NCBI RefSeq assembly: GCF_000372725.1 | Contig: NW_005200689.1 | Location: 175,548-239,547 of the forward strand | Direction of reading: 5' to 3' | Source of the DNA: Emiliania huxleyi CCMP1516 | Lineage: Eukaryota; Haptophyta; Isochrysidales; Noelaerhabdaceae | DNA length: 64,000 nucleotides | Shown: piece after piece, positions 1 to 12,201 of the stretch | How positions within the stretch are numbered: the first letter of the stretch is position 1 | Layout: each line of letters starts with the position of its first letter | Made by a program: the position numbers and the translations under genes | Notes under the pieces: model-generated | Seen by the model: the letters and a program-made list of their open reading frames with translations, nothing else | Databases searched by the model: none | Told to the model about the DNA's origin: nothing

Positions 1-2721
1 AGACGCGGGGAGGGCGGAGACGGGAGGTCGTCGTGGGGGCGTGGAGGCGCGGAGGCGGCGTTCGGGGACGCGCGGAGGGCGGCGGTGGTGTGTGCGAAAG
101 TGGTCGAGGGAGAGATGAGCCGGCCGGCGGAGGTGGCGGGAGCAGCGGAGGCGACGGTGTCGGAGGGGGTGGGGCGGAGGGAAACAGCGGCGGCTGTGGC
201 GGAGACAGCGGCAGCGGCGGTGGCGAGGGCCTAGCCTTAGGGGGAGGGGGTGGGGGAGGGGATGAGGACGGTGAGGGCGGCTGGGGCAGCCGGGAAGGCA
301 GCACAGGGAGGCGCGGCGCACCTCAAACTCGAGCGAGTAGCGGGAATATCACCCGCTGCTCCGGCGGGATAGTGCTCCCCCGCCGCCCCCTGGGTCACCC
401 CGAGTGACCTCGCAGCCCACGCCGTGAGGCGCTGCTGTCAGAGGGGTTTATCACCGCCGTATCCACCCCACACTGGCCGCCGAGGGGCCCGGCGGGCTGA
501 GGCGCGCGAGGCGGCTTTCGCTCCCGCGGGGCGGCTCTACCCGTCTCAGCACGGCGTCCCGAGGTGTAGCCGTGTACCTGGCGGCAGGGCCATCACTCAC
601 GCGCCTACTCGCGGCACGAGGGAAGGCGTGACGCGACCGCGAGAGGCGAGATGGCTGATGGCGAGACAGTCGTTTGGCCCGTTTGAGGCTGAAAGGATGA
701 CCGCGGACGATGAGGGCGACGATTCATCGCGGCTACTGAGCAGGCAAGGTCCGGACCTACAGGATGGAGGGGCGAGTAGTGAGACTCGGGACCATATCTT
801 CGCGTCGAGAGACGAAAATCCGGATTCTTGGCCGCCGGCCGCCGCCGGCCGCCGAGCGGACACTAGGGAACTGCGCGACGACGACGACATTTGAGAGGTG
901 CTGCTTTCACCACCGCCCTTCCAATGGAGTTTGCCGGTCGGGGGGGCGTCGGCAGCGCCGCCGATCCGCGCGGATGTTGCAAACGGTGGCTCGGGGCACC
1001 TATTTCGGCAGCCCCGGGGCGGGAGCCGAGGAGGGGCAGCCGTTGCGGTTGCGCCATCGCAGCTCGGCGGCGCGTGGGGAGCCGAGCGGCTTCCAGCGAT
1101 CCCGCGAGACAGCGGCCCGCATCCGTCCCGGATGCCGCGCCCACGCTGCCCGACGCAAGCGCCAGATGGGAGAGGAGGTTGGCAGCCTTTCTGCGCTCGA
1201 GGTGCAAGAGAACTCTTGCGGATTCTTGCGATATTTAGCGGGAGGAAGCCAGGTGGGGTTTAGCCCAATGTGTGTTTTATTCCAGTTCCCCTCGCACCTG
1301 CGAGAGTAGGCAGAGGTTACATGGTCTATCTCAAGCGGCGCCGTGGCCATGGGGGGGGGGGGGGGGAGCAGGGGGGTCAACAGAGGGCAGGGGGGGGGGG
1401 GGCAAGCAGGGGCTCAGCCGACAACAAGCACAGGCATATGGCGATCCTCTCGGCTGGCATCCCAATCGCATTTAACGCGCGCACACGGCGCGAATTGTGA
1501 GCTTGTGGCGATTTACTGCGTGCACTTTAGGTACTCGTATGTGCGGTGCGTGGGGGCCCTTTGGCAAACTTTCAAAAGGGCGTCATCGATTTGTCACCCC
1601 GGAACCAGCAGAGGCGGTTAGTGGTGCACTAACCCCGAGAAACCCTTCGGGTCACTCCTCATCGCAAACCTGTCAGCAATAATGTAGTACATTAGGTTAG
1701 GTTAGGTAGAACTGTCAGCGCTATGTGGTACGTGCAAGAACACCCGTGGCTTGGGCGGGCACTTTTGGTGGTGGTGCGCACCGCCACCGGCGCCGCGTCG
1801 GAGTGGCGGCCGCCACTCGGCCTCTCCGGAGACCCTTGTCACCACCGGCGGCCGCCTTCAACTCCCCGAGCGGGGCCGGCTGGACCCCGGCACGCTCGGC
1901 ATTTCCTGCGCGCACCGCGCAGGGCCACAGCCCCTGGGCTAGCTGCTGGCGCCAACTACCTCAAGGCCGGCGCACGCGCCGGCGATAGACTACGCCAGCA
2001 GCTCAAGGGCTCGCACTCTCCTCACCACCGCGCGCGCGCGCTGCAGCAGGAGTGTCGCATGCCGCACTGCGACATCATGCCGCACTGCGACAAGATGCCG
2101 CAGCTGCACCGCTCTCCTGGACTGCCATCGAGTACTCGAAACTCGATGGTCCACTCCGAGGGCGCGGTCAGCACCGCGCCGGATCTCTTCTGAGAGCCGG
2201 CGCGGATCGCGGATGCGGCTCAAGGCTCTGCCGGCGGGTCTGTGGCCTGGCGCCTGCCAGACTGCGGGTCCAAATACCCCGGCGCTCGCGCGCGCCACCG
2301 CCCCCGGCGCGGGGTGGGATATCAGTTCGTGAGTTCTGTGTCCCCATCCCTGTGCTCCACAATTCTTCTCCCGCGTCAGTCCCTGAGAACCCCATTATGT
2401 AGCGCCACCTCGTGAGCTGTCCTGTGAGCTGCGTGCTGTGTGTCCAGCAGTCCGGACCCGGTGCTAAGGCCGGTGACAGTGTGCCTCGTGTCGGCTCCCA
2501 GCCAAACGTGTGCAGCGTGTGTGTGCGTGTGGGCCCGTCCTCCATGCTTGGAGGTGTGTAAGACTGACTGACTGACTGATGTGGTACGTGAGAACCTTCC
2601 CAAAGCAAGAAAAACGAACTGTTCACGAAACCTCTCAAGCAAGGTCGAGCTCGCGGCCCCGAGCTCCACAAGCGCGTGGGCGCTCGTCCTCAGCTCTAGC
2701 TTCACGCCCCTCAGCCACAGC
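1..2721. other. Gene-poor stretch upstream of the sigma factor
   Basis: No convincing gene is seen. The open frames are GC-rich and of low complexity and overlap on both strands. Poly-G runs lie near 1351-1366 and 1391-1401. Three perfect TTAGG units occur at 1692-1706. A short (GACT)n run lies near 2562-2580, just before the sigma-factor region. The sigma-factor promoter presumably lies in the last few hundred bases, but no motif is clear. Confidence 0.5.
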
Positions 2722-4212
2722 ATGCCCAGCTCCTCCGCCGCCTCAACCTCGCGCTCGCCGGTCGCCCCGCTCCTCCTGCTCGCCGCGCTGCCGCTCTCCG
2801 CCGCGCTCCGCCACCTGCCTCTGCCGATTGCGCCGCCCGCCATCTGCGTCGTCGCCCCGCCGCGCGCTGCGCCTTTGGCCGCGCTGAGCCGGGAGGCGCA
2901 GCAGTGCGCGGGGGTGGGCGAGCAGCAGCTGGCGCCGCCGCTCTCCCCCCCCGGCTTTGCCCCCGCCGCCGGCCCCTCTCTGCCGCCGGGCTTTGATGGC
3001 GCGTCCGTGGGCGCCTCGGTCCTCAACGAGGGGGACAAGGTGCTGGGGCGGCGGAAGGCGGCGGACGCGGCGCGGACGCAGGACCTGAACGCCGCCTTTG
3101 CGGCCGTGGCCGCCAGCCGCCGCGCCGCCGAGTCGGGCGTCGCCGTCGCGCCGCCCCCACCGCAGCAGCAGACGCATGCGTTGGGCGGCGTGCCGGTGAG
3201 GCCGGGCAAGGCTTCGCTGGCGGGGCAGGACTCGATGAAGTGGTACCTCAAGACGATCGGGAAGCAGCGGCTCCTCTCGCCCGAGGAGGTGACCCAGCTC
3301 TCCCTCGCCGTCCAGAAGCTGCTCCGCTGGAGCAGAGTCGAGGAGGAGCTGTCCGACGCGCTCGGCCGCGCGCCGAGCCACGTCGAGCTGGCGGGGGCGC
3401 TGGAGCTGCAGGGGGGGGAGGCGCAGTACGCGTCGGAACTGGAGGCGATGCAGCGCGCAAAGTCGCTCCTCGTCTCCGCCAACCTCCGCCTCGTCGTCTC
3501 GATTGCCAAAAAGTACATGAACCAGGGCTTGACGCTGCAGGACCTGATTCAGGAGGGGAGCCTCGGCCTCATCAAGGCGGCGGAAAAGTACGACCCTGCG
3601 CTGGGCTTCCGGCTGTCGACGTACGCGACGTGGTGGATCCGCCAGGCGATGACCCGCGCCATCGCCGACCAGAGCCGCACCATCCGCGTGCCCGTGCACA
3701 TGCACGACCTTATGAATGCGTTCCGCAAGCACCGGAGAGAGTTCCAGGCGACGCACGGGAGGCTGCCGACCGAGACGGAGCTGGCGACGCGGATGGGCAT
3801 CACCGAGGCCAAGCTGCGCCAGATCGACTGCAACGCCGCCGTCACCACCGTCTCCTTCGAGACCGAGCTCTCGGGCGTCAAGGGGGGGCACAAGGCGGGC
3901 GCGAGCGCGGGGGCGACGCTGCAGTCGCGGCTGGCCGACGTCAAGCCGCAGCCGGAGGCGGTGCAGGAGCGGACGATGATGCGCGACGACCTCGCCGAGC
4001 TGCTCCGCTCCAAGCTCACCGAGCGGGAGGCCTCCGTCCTCCGGATGAGGTACGGATTTGACGACGGGCGCGCCCGCACGCTCGAGGAGATCGGGAGGGG
4101 GCTGCAGGTGACGCGCGAGCGCGTGCGCCAGATCGAGACCAAGGCGCTGCAGAAACTGCGCTCGCCCGGCTGCGCGCAGAAGCTGAGCGACTACCTGGAG
4201 GACCAGGTGTGA
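2722..4212 (+). CDS. Plastid RNA polymerase sigma-70 factor
   Basis: Nuclear-encoded sigma factor for the bacterial-type plastid RNA polymerase. The start at 2722 gives 496 residues. It is preferred over an in-frame ATG 141 bases upstream because it begins a typical ER signal (MPSSS..., hydrophobic LLLLAALPL) followed by a Ser/Pro/Ala-rich transit-like stretch, as complex-plastid proteins need. Region 1.2 lies near residues 170-200 ([17 protein letters not shown]). Region 2 lies near 245-330 ([28 protein letters not shown], and the -10-reading [19 protein letters not shown]). Region 3 follows. Region 4 with its helix-turn-helix lies near 433-490 ([19 protein letters not shown]). The whole gene is one open frame without introns. 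The family assignment is secure; which plastid promoters it serves cannot be told. Confidence 0.95.
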   Translation: MPSSSAASTSRSPVAPLLLLAALPLSAALRHLPLPIAPPAICVVAPPRAAPLAALSREAQQCAGVGEQQLAPPLSPPGFAPAAGPSLPPGFDGASVGASVLNEGDKVLGRRKAADAARTQDLNAAFAAVAASRRAAESGVAVAPPPPQQQTHALGGVPVRPGKASLAGQDSMKWYLKTIGKQRLLSPEEVTQLSLAVQKLLRWSRVEEELSDALGRAPSHVELAGALELQGGEAQYASELEAMQRAKSLLVSANLRLVVSIAKKYMNQGLTLQDLIQEGSLGLIKAAEKYDPALGFRLSTYATWWIRQAMTRAIADQSRTIRVPVHMHDLMNAFRKHRREFQATHGRLPTETELATRMGITEAKLRQIDCNAAVTTVSFETELSGVKGGHKAGASAGATLQSRLADVKPQPEAVQERTMMRDDLAELLRSKLTEREASVLRMRYGFDDGRARTLEEIGRGLQVTRERVRQIETKALQKLRSPGCAQKLSDYLEDQV

Positions 4213-4462
4213 GCGTCCTTGCCTGTCCCCGTTTTGTGTACCATCGGGTCGCCCCCCTCCCGGGTTGGGATCATGTGCGCGGCCTGCCACCGCGCTCCCG
4301 CCGCTTGTATGATGGTGTGCGAGCTCTTGTGATTATGCATTTCTCGCTCATGCCACTCCACAAAAAGGGAAACGCGGGCCGATCGGGCGCGAGGATCGTC
4401 GTCTCCCCCTAGTGAAAAAGAAAAAGTCGTGTTCGCAGCACTGGCCGCTCATACCGCTAGCC

Positions 4463-5284
4463 ATGGCCTCTCGACCGCCCGGGCACCGTCGCATGTCCTC
4501 GTCGAGACCGCCGCGCGCCGCTGCCAAGCGATCTGCGAATCGCTTTGCGGCGACACTCAAGGATCAGTTCCTCTCCTCTGAGGCCGACGACTCGGACAGT
4601 GACGAACAGCCACGGCCCAAGCGGCGGGCCACTGCGGCGGGCGGCAAGGCGAAGCCCTCGCGTGGCGGCGACAGCGACGGCGACGACAGCTATGTCGAGA
4701 GCGGCGCCTCGGATGGCGGGTCCTCCTCCGAGGGCGACGACAGCGACTGGGATGGCGAGTCGGAGGAGGAGGAGGAGCCGCGCCGGCGCGTGGTGCCGGC
4801 CGAGGAGCAGCCCGAGTGCGTCCCTCCAGAGGACACGTCTCCCGAGGCCTGCCCTTAATCGCGCCGGCGAGTGCTGCACAGCCCCTTCTGCGCTGATCAG
4901 CGCCGCGTGCCGTCGCAGGCGGCTTTGCGTGCCGCGGTCGCAGAGCGGCGGGACCTGAGGAAGGGCAAGCTGGGCAAGGAGGCGCGGGCGGACGCGCTGC
5001 ACGCGGCGAGGGAGGCGCACGAGGCGAGCCTGAGCAAGGGGTCCCGCGCGGTGCGGGGGGCGGGCGGCGGGGCGCAGTCGCGGGCGGACGTCTCCGCGTA
5101 CTACCGAGCGCTTGCTGCTGCTGCGGCGCTCCTTCGACGCGCTCATCCCCCGGCGAGTAGGCCGAGGCGCGCCGCCGCCGCGGAGGAGGAGGACGAGGAC
5201 GAGGACGAGGCCGACATCGAGAGGGAGCGCAAGCGCAACATCCGCCGCAACCAGGCCGAGCTGGTCAAGCTCGGTTTGGCGTGA
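4463..5284 (+). CDS. Acidic, probably nuclear protein, two exons
   Basis: Proposed exons are 4463-4815 and 4882-5284, joined by a 66-base GT-AG intron; the two together give an open 251-residue frame. The first exon is basic at its start (repeated Ser/Arg/Pro) and then becomes strongly acidic, with many Asp/Ser and Glu runs. The second exon is rich in Ala, Arg and Glu. It ends in ERERKRNIRRNQAELVKLGL, a short C-terminal motif (R-x-NI-x-x-N-x-x-x-L-x-x-LGL) that I recall from various eukaryotic nuclear proteins. No enzymatic domain is visible. The acidic-basic layout suggests a chromatin-associated role, which is inference. The splice sites are the least sure part: 3' sites at 4900 or 4918 are also possible with another donor. 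Confidence 0.6.
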
Positions 5285-5560
5285 GAACGCATCGGTCGAC
5301 GGACGCACTTCGAGGCATGCGGAGAGGAGAGACGGTCTGTGACGTGTGGACGGGGGCACGGGGAGGGAAGGGGAGCCTCTAGTGTGATCGTCGGACAGCA
5401 TGCACTGGCTCCTCCGCCCTGTGAGGAGAGACGGGGCCGCAACTTCTTTGTCCTCACGTCTTTGTATCTGCGATGATGCATGTGATCCTGAAGTGTGAAC
5501 AGCCGCTGAACCTGTACCTGATCCTTCTTTCGGTGGTGGGGTACGTATGTGTGGCAGTAG

Positions 5561-6416
5561 GCCCGCCGCAGGCGCCGATTTTTTCGATTTTTTGTGCCAT
5601 TTTTCACTTGTTTTCATGGGAATTCGACGTACTACACGGTAGTCCTAGTCGGTACTTGCGGCCATGCGGCTTGCGGGGCCATGCTATCACGCCTTGCGAC
5701 AGCCTGTCGGCGCTGCTGACCGTGCCATGATGCACAATTGATCACCTGCTATCACCTGCTGCATAGCTCGCGGCCTTAGTATCAAGCATTCAGTGACGAC
5801 CTGATCGTACGGCCAGTAGGAAGGTGTCCTTCCAGCTGCGTGCACGCTTCTGACGCAATGGCCAATGCGCGTCACAAACTGCCTCAGATTGGCTGCTGGC
5901 ACTCTCGAGGAGGCTATGTTGCCTACACAGCCTCGCGCGCATGTGGGCAGTCATGAGGGACCACGCACCTTCTCAGGACAGCACCAGTGCCTCTCTCTTG
6001 GACCGGCAAACGTGGTGGTCTCGTGTTACCAATGTGGGACCAGTGCGGCATCGCGCCATCGACAGCTCTGAACTGCGCCTCACCACTGACCGTGAAGGCC
6101 GCCAAGTGGGCCAGCACAGGTCGCACATTGTGGCAGCAGTCAGCAGTGCATGACTGATAGCTAGACCAGCAGCGTCAGGGTCTCGCAGGGTCGGATCGTG
6201 TCAAGCCTCTCGCCCGGCCGGCCGCGTGCAGACGTCGCTCGACGCTCCAGCCTCCACGCTCGTCGGCCTGTCTGCTGTCCCTGGAGTGATCTGTCGGCGG
6301 TCAGTACGACCGATCAGGTCGGAGTTTCTGATGGTTGGAGGGTCTGTGTATGTACGCCTCGAGATCTCTCCAAATCTGCCCTCTAATCAACCGTAATCAT
6401 TCGGGAAGTCGGTGCT
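5561..6416. repeat. Dispersed repeat, copy 1 (direct orientation)
   Basis: About 856 bases closely matching 7889-8674 in the same orientation, with small insertions and deletions between the copies. It starts at GCCCGCCGCAGGCGCCGA and ends at CGGGAAGTCGGTGCT. No long open frame, terminal inverted repeats or poly-A tail are visible, so the class is unknown. It could be a non-autonomous element or a segmental duplication. Weak similarity continues past the right end. Confidence 0.85.
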
Positions 6417-7888
6417 AACGGAGACTAACGGAGGTCGGAGTACGGAGAGCCGGAGCCCCGTTTCGCGTTTGTCTAGGCGGAAATCCCAAACGAGCCGGAG
6501 GGCGGGGGCGCCACGCGCTCTCTGTGGGCGCTATAGAAGCGCACATTGCCCCACATCTAGCCCCACGTACACCTACTCACTAGTACCGGCCACGGTGCGC
6601 CCCCCCCGCGGCAGCGCAGATGGACATGGAGGCCCGCGTCTCTAGAGGTTTCCGCTCTCCCACCCCACCGCCGACGAGCCTCTTCACACCTCAGCCCCCC
6701 TCTGTGGATCCAAGGCGCGGCGCCCACCACTGCGGGCCACCGCTGGGCGCCCGGGCCCCGCTCAGCTAGCGAAAGGGCGCGAGGACGACCTCAAGATCGA
6801 CTGCGCCTCTGGCGGGTACGGCGACGCGAGCATAACCGGCTTGGGGTCGAGACGGAGTCCGGCGACGGCGCACAAGTGGCCCGGCACATCGCTTCCCGCC
6901 TCTGGCAGGTCAACCATCATGTGGATGCAGCAGAGGTTCGAGTTCGCGGCGCAGAGGTGCTCCGAACGGATCTCGTTGCGGAGACCGACCTAGGGGGCGG
7001 GGTTGTGGGGTGGGGACGGTGGAGTGGGCGCCGGAGGGGGAGTGGTGTGACTGCTCCTGTGGTGAAAAAAACGGCTTCTGAGGAAGCGTGAAGGAGAGAC
7101 GGCAGTGTAGCCGTCAGGTGGCCGGCCAGTAATTAATTTAGGCGGTGCGCCTGCACGCATGGGGTCGAGACTTGGCAGAGCAAGTCGTCAGCCGGCCCGC
7201 TAAGCGAGGTCGGAAAGAGAGGGAGTTGGTCAACGCCGGATGGCGTGTACTTGGCGCCCAAGCAGCAGCGTAGGGAGATGCAGCAATATTCGTTGGCGTC
7301 TTGCTCGCCCAACTGGATGCCGATGATGATTCCGTTGTTGTGGGCGGTAGACCGGATCGTGCTCGCGCAGCCTCCCGAAGAGCAGCACGATGGGACGGCG
7401 CAAAAGAGCCACTCGTTTCCGGCTTTCGTCGCTGCAATATCGATCAGGCCCATATCCGTCAACTGTACAGCGTGTGGCGGCAGCGAGGGATGCGTGGTGG
7501 CCTCACTGTCCTCACAGTAGCACGCCGATGTCACGGCTTCCTCGAAAAGAATTTTAAAGCGGTCCCACACTGGGCACGGGACTGGCGCGAGAATCGGCGA
7601 GAGACTGCGAAGAGAGATAGGAAGAGGCAGACTCCCTAGGGTGGGCGACGGATAGCGCACCACACACCTCTCCTTAAAATCCCTGTGTGGTGGCGGCTAG
7701 GGTGGCGGCGTGCCGTCCTCCCATCCCTCCCTTGGGTTGTCTGTTTTCTTTCTTTCTTTTTCGGGACTGGCGCGCACTGAAAAGAATTTTGAGAACGAAA
7801 CTCCCTCGCACGACACCGGCGCCTGCAGCGTCTGGGGGGCGCGGGGGCCCCAGAGGGTGTCCATGCGGGGGGGAGATGGGGTCCCATG
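6417..7888. other. Region between the two repeat copies
   Basis: A 176-codon open frame on the minus strand (7663-7133) contains several cysteines and a hydrophobic stretch, but it has no recognised domain and no supporting splice or targeting signals. I do not call it a gene. Positions near 7690-7760 resemble 34597-34665 (GGTGGCGGCGT followed by CCGTCCTCCCATC and a T/C-rich tract), another minor dispersed repeat. Confidence 0.35.
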
Positions 7889-8674
7889 GCCCGCCGCAGG
7901 CGCCGAATTTTTCGGATTTTTCTTTTTTGCGTTACTTTTACTTTGTTTTCATGGCAAATGGGAATCGGCGTAGCTTGCGGCCATGCTATCACGCCTTGCG
8001 ACAGCCTGTCGGCGCTGCTGACCGTGCCATGATGCACAATTGACCACCTGCATAGCTCGCGGCCTTAGTATCAAGCATTCAGTGACGAGCTGATCGTGCG
8101 GCCAGTAGGAAGGTGTCCTTCCAGCTGCGTGCACGCTTCTGACGCAATGCGCGTCACAAACTGCCTCAGATTGGCTGCTGGCACTCTCGATGCTATGCCT
8201 ACACAGCCTCGCGCGCATGGGCAGTCAAGAGGGACCACGCACTTCTCAGGACAGCACCAGCGCCTCTCTCTTGGACCGGCAAACGTGGTGGTCTCGTGTT
8301 ACCAATGTGGGACCAGTGCGGCATCGCGCCATCGACAGCTCTGAACTGCGCCTCACCACTGACCGTGAAGGCCGCCAAGTGGGCCAGCACAGGTCGCACA
8401 TTGTGGCAGCAGTCAGCAGTGCATGGCTGATAGCTAGAGCAGCAGCGTCAGGGTCGCAGCGTCGGATCGTGTCAAGCCTCTCGCCCGGCCGGCCGCGTGC
8501 AGACGAGAGACGTCGCTCGTCGGCCTGTCTGCTGTCTGGAGTGATCTGTCGGCGGTCAGTACGACCGATCAGGTTAGAGTTTTCTTATGATTAGAGGGTC
8601 TATCTGTATGTACTCCTCGAGATCTCTCCAAATCTGCCCTCTAATCAACCGTAATCATTCGGGAAGTCGGTGCT
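7889..8674. repeat. Dispersed repeat, copy 2 (direct orientation)
   Basis: Second copy of the repeat at 5561-6416, about 786 bases, the same strand and order. It is shorter because it lacks several small blocks, for example an ATCACCTGCT doubling and a CTGTGG-type insertion. The sequence between is single-copy in this window, so this is a spaced rather than an adjacent duplication. Confidence 0.85.
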
Positions 8675-10576
8675 CTGAGCGACTCTGTCTGAGCGCCGGA
8701 GCCCCGCCCGTTTCCGCACTGCGGTAGAGGGCCCACAGCGTCCTAATCTAAAATCTGTGGATTAAGGATTCAGACCTCGCTTTAGTGAGGCCAAAGTGAG
8801 TTTATGGATGGGTGAGAATGATGCGCGACACGCGAGGAGTCACGCGGACCGAGAGTCGTCGGCGACTTGGAGCACTTGGAGTGCAGTCATCAGCCTCACA
8901 TCCAGGGCCGGGGAGCTGAGGAGCGCACCCAGCGGGCCGGATGATCGGGATCTGCGACTTTTTTTGCTGCGCGTCTCAGAATTTTTCTCAGCGTGATGAG
9001 CGAGACGTGGAAGAGTGCCACCGTCGGGTAGGACGGGTAGGCCCGGAGCATCGGAGTAGCCGTCGTGGTCGCGGCGAGCAGCGCCGGCCACTCCGGCGCC
9101 GCGTCGGCAACATGGGAAAAAAAGTAATATATCCTTACTTCCAACACCCGGACGTTCCCAGGGTGATGGAAGGTTCGACGCACCCCCGGACTGGGAAGAG
9201 AGGTCCCAGGAGCACGCTCCTGGGCTGTCCGCCCCGCCCCCACTTGCCCTGACTGCACACTCAGGATAGGTGGATAGCGTGCCCCGACAAACGGCGACAC
9301 ATAGCGGGGGACACTGCGCCGGGGGGTATGCCTAACTTTGGTGCTTTGTGTGGGTCGCGTTCCCTTGGTAGCTGCGTGGCTGAAGCCCTCATGCCGCCGG
9401 CGTACGTCCACCCCCCCCCCTCGGAGGTGGTTCCCCCAGCGGCTGGCCCCTCGAGACTGTCGGTGCTTGGCGGGAGGAGGGGGAGAGGGAGGCCCGGTGG
9501 GAGGAGAGGGAGAGGGAGGCCCGGTGGGACGGGAGGGAGAGGGAGGCCGCCTTGGGCTCTTCTCCTCTTCCCTCCCTGGGCTCTTCTCCTCTCCCCTCCC
9601 TGGGCTCTTCTCCCCTCTCCTCCCTGGTACTCTCGGCCTGGTTACCGGAGCGTCTGCTCTCACGCAGACGCTGGGGGGACACTCACGCCCGTAGGCGGTA
9701 CGCACGACCCGGAGGCGTGGGGATGGGGGGGTACCGCGCCGCCGCCGCCGTGCCGCCTTCTCTCGCTTTGATCTCCCTCAGCTGCTTCTCCTCAAATCAA
9801 CCTGTGAGCTTGAGGGCGGCGGGGGTGGGAGTGCTCTCGGGGCGGCGTGTGCGAGCGCGCGCGGCGCGAGATCTCTCTCGCGAGGGAACGGTGGGTCGGG
9901 TGAGTATCTTGCGCGCTCGCACTATTTCACGTTATATGAGGCACTGCCCTTGAGTGCCTTTGCAGAACCGCCAGCGGCGGTGGTCGAGGCCGGTCCGCGG
10001 TTCGAGCGGCGCGGCGAGGCGGGCGGCGGCGGCGCGCGATCGTTGCTTTTGCTCGGGTGAGGCGTGGCTTGCGCGCCGCGCGGTGATGACGCCGCACGCT
10101 GAAAAGTCCTTGGTGACCCACCGCGGTGGCAGCGAGCCAGAGCAAACCACCTGCCGCATTGACGGGTAGACCCGACGGGGTCGGCAACATGGGAGCATGT
10201 CCACCGCCACTTCGCGGTCACAGCGCTGATTTGTCGCCAAACGCCGCCATGTACCTTTTCGGGCAAACCATCGATCTGCATGTCGATTTTTACTTGACGG
10301 GCGCATGGAGGCATCACATCTCCATGCGCCCGTCAAGTCGGAGCCAGTCTGCGGCGACACCACAGCGCTTCAGACACTTCAGAAAGGTACAAGCGAGCTA
10401 TTCAGAGTCAAGCTTTGCGCGAAATCCCACAGTGGTGGATTTTGGGGCGCTGTGGGCCCCCTAACTGCGGCGCGGCGCACGGTGCCTCCGGGGGGCCCCC
10501 CGCGCCGGCCCAGAGTTTTTGCTCTCGAGAGACCAACTTTGGCCAACACAATTATCTGTACCGCACAACACCTCCG
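8675..10576. other. Gene-poor region with short tandem repeats
   Basis: No gene can be supported. Two small minisatellites lie here: about three purine-rich 30-base units at 9468-9552 (core GGGAGAGGGAGGCCCGGTGG) and three 26-base units at 9555-9630 (core CCCTGGGCTCTTCTCC). An exact hairpin occurs at 10292-10338. The right end is the 3' flank of the minus-strand PAQR gene. Confidence 0.5.
10292..10338. repeat. Perfect 19-bp inverted repeat with 9-base loop
   Basis: Arms 10292-10310 and 10320-10338 are exact reverse complements (ACTTGACGGGCGCATGGAG and its complement), separated by GCATCACAT. In RNA it would form a very stable hairpin. It stands alone, about 240 bases beyond the 3' end of the PAQR gene. 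Confidence 0.9.
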
Positions 10577-11635
10577 TCACTGGACTATGCAGTCCGCATG
10601 CACGTTGACGGCGTCGCAGAGCGCCGACATCGCGTGCCCCAGCAGCACAAAGACGTGGAAGACGTCGTGCGAGCCCCAGGCAGGTCCTATTCTCAGCTCG
10701 AGGCGTGACGTCGTACTCCTGAGCTGTTGGGCGCCGTGACTCTCGATGCGGTTCCGCCGTCGGCGGGCCACTTGAGCGCATACGAGAGGAAGCCGGGCAG
10801 GTAGGTGAACCTGGGACAGGGCGGATCGGGCACATGGCGCAAGCACACGACACACACACAGAGGGCGAAGCAGCCTCGGACCAGACGGCGGCGTGCGGCA
10901 GATCTCGGCGCATCCCTCGGGCGTACCAGATGGCGGTGTTCGGAGCGCACGGCGTGCGGAGGGCCAGCAGGACCATGTACCCAAAGAAGAAGACGTACTG
11001 CACCCCCAGCGTCGCCTTGATGATCGCCTCGGCGGTGCGGATCGCGCCTGCGGGTCCATGCTGCAGACGCGTCAGTGGCGCGCCATGACACTCTCAGCCT
11101 CTTGCGATGCGAGTCTTGCCGTCTCCGCGGCCATAGAGGCCAAAAGCGGCGGCGGCGACGGCGGCGGTGGCGGCTCCGGTGAGCCAGGTGAGGGTGGCGA
11201 GAGAGGCCGGCCAACCAAAGTGGCTCGTCCAGAGCAAGAAGGTGGTGGACAGCACCAGCGAGATGCCTACGAGGCGGAGGAGGCACCTTCTGCCGCATGC
11301 GTGGGATGGACGCCGCCGCTCGTCGAGATGGTGCCTACAAAATCGCACCTCAGCCACGCCACCTCGCGCTCCGTCCGCTGCGAGGCGGAGCCGTCGGGGT
11401 AGCGCAGGTCGCTGTTGTGGTAGCGGTCGGAGAAGAAAACGTTGAGCGTGGTGGCGATTCCGACGAGCAGCCTGATGGCTGCGCGACCCGGCCGCGGCTC
11501 GAAGAGAGCGACGGCGCCAAAGTGCACCGCCACCGCGACAGGCCAGACCAGCAGGAGGTTAGCCATGACCGACCCGCGCAGCAGCGGTCGCTCGCCACCG
11601 CCGTGGAAGTAGGGGAGTCGCCTGGATTGGCCCAT
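10577..11635 (-). CDS. PAQR / haemolysin-III family membrane protein
   Basis: Five exons on the minus strand: 11635-11335, 11266-11099, 11047-10927, 10810-10772 and 10691-10577. They join to an exact 247-residue frame. The first two introns are GC-AG (68 and 51 bases), the last two GT-AG. The protein starts MGQSRRLPYF, then RPLLRGS and several hydrophobic helices. The zinc-site residues of the family are present: His73 (RYHNSDL), Asp98 (RCDFVGIS), and His218 and His222 in SHDVFH of the last helix. Family members are seven-helix receptors or hydrolases acting on ceramides or steroid-like ligands. Substrate and membrane cannot be told here. The metal site is intact, so it is probably functional. 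The start could lie further upstream, as the frame stays open. Confidence 0.8.
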
Positions 11636-12201
11636 TGGCGCAACGTCGGTTAACCGTGCACGACGCTGAGCGCAACGTGAATCGCGCACGCTGCTGGAGC
11701 TGCTGTAGAGCTGCTGTAGAGCTGCTGTGGAGCTGCTGTAGGGCTGCTGGAGCTGCCAACGTCGGTCGGGGCGAGGAATGAAGAAAAGCGGCCAGCAACG
11801 ACGCGGCGTGAACTCAAAGTGGTCCGCTTGCGTGTCGTCTCGCATCCTCTCGCGCGCGCATGGTCGCGGCCTCTTCGGTCTTCGCGGACAGCGATTAGCC
11901 CTCAATAGTACATGAGCCCGCGAAACTCGGGAACTAGCCGGGGCAGTCGGAGAAGGGGCAACTCCGTGCACTGACGGTCGGCCGTCAGAAAACACGCCTC
12001 CGTGGCTCGGGTTACACCAATCCTCGCTACCCAACGCGGCCAAAGGATATCCACCTCGAGAACCTCGAGAACATGAGCCTCGACTTCCCCGAGGTGCCGG
12101 CAGAACGTCGTTTGGCCTGTTGGCCGGCCAGCGCAAAATGAGAAAAATATACACGTTGCTAGAAACTCTGTAGGGGTGCCCGCCGAAGGGCTGACTCTGC
12201 G
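11636..12201. other. Intergenic region with 12-base tandem repeat
   Basis: It lies between two divergently transcribed genes, the PAQR gene (minus) and the proline-rich gene (plus), so it should hold both promoters. A short tandem repeat of GAGCTGCTGTAG-like units lies at about 11691-11755. No TATA-like box is clear. Confidence 0.5.

Noticed and set aside
1692-1706. TTAGG units here, and CCTAA units at 50256-50274, as interstitial telomeres
   Set aside because: Only about three units each, too short to separate from chance or from simple-sequence drift.
2743-4290. 515-codon minus-strand frame opposite the sigma factor
   Set aside because: It is a shadow caused by high GC at third positions; the plus strand is unmistakably a sigma factor.
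7133-7663. 176-codon minus-strand frame as a gene
   Set aside because: The Cys-containing sequence looks somewhat protein-like, but nothing else supports it and it lies between repeat copies.
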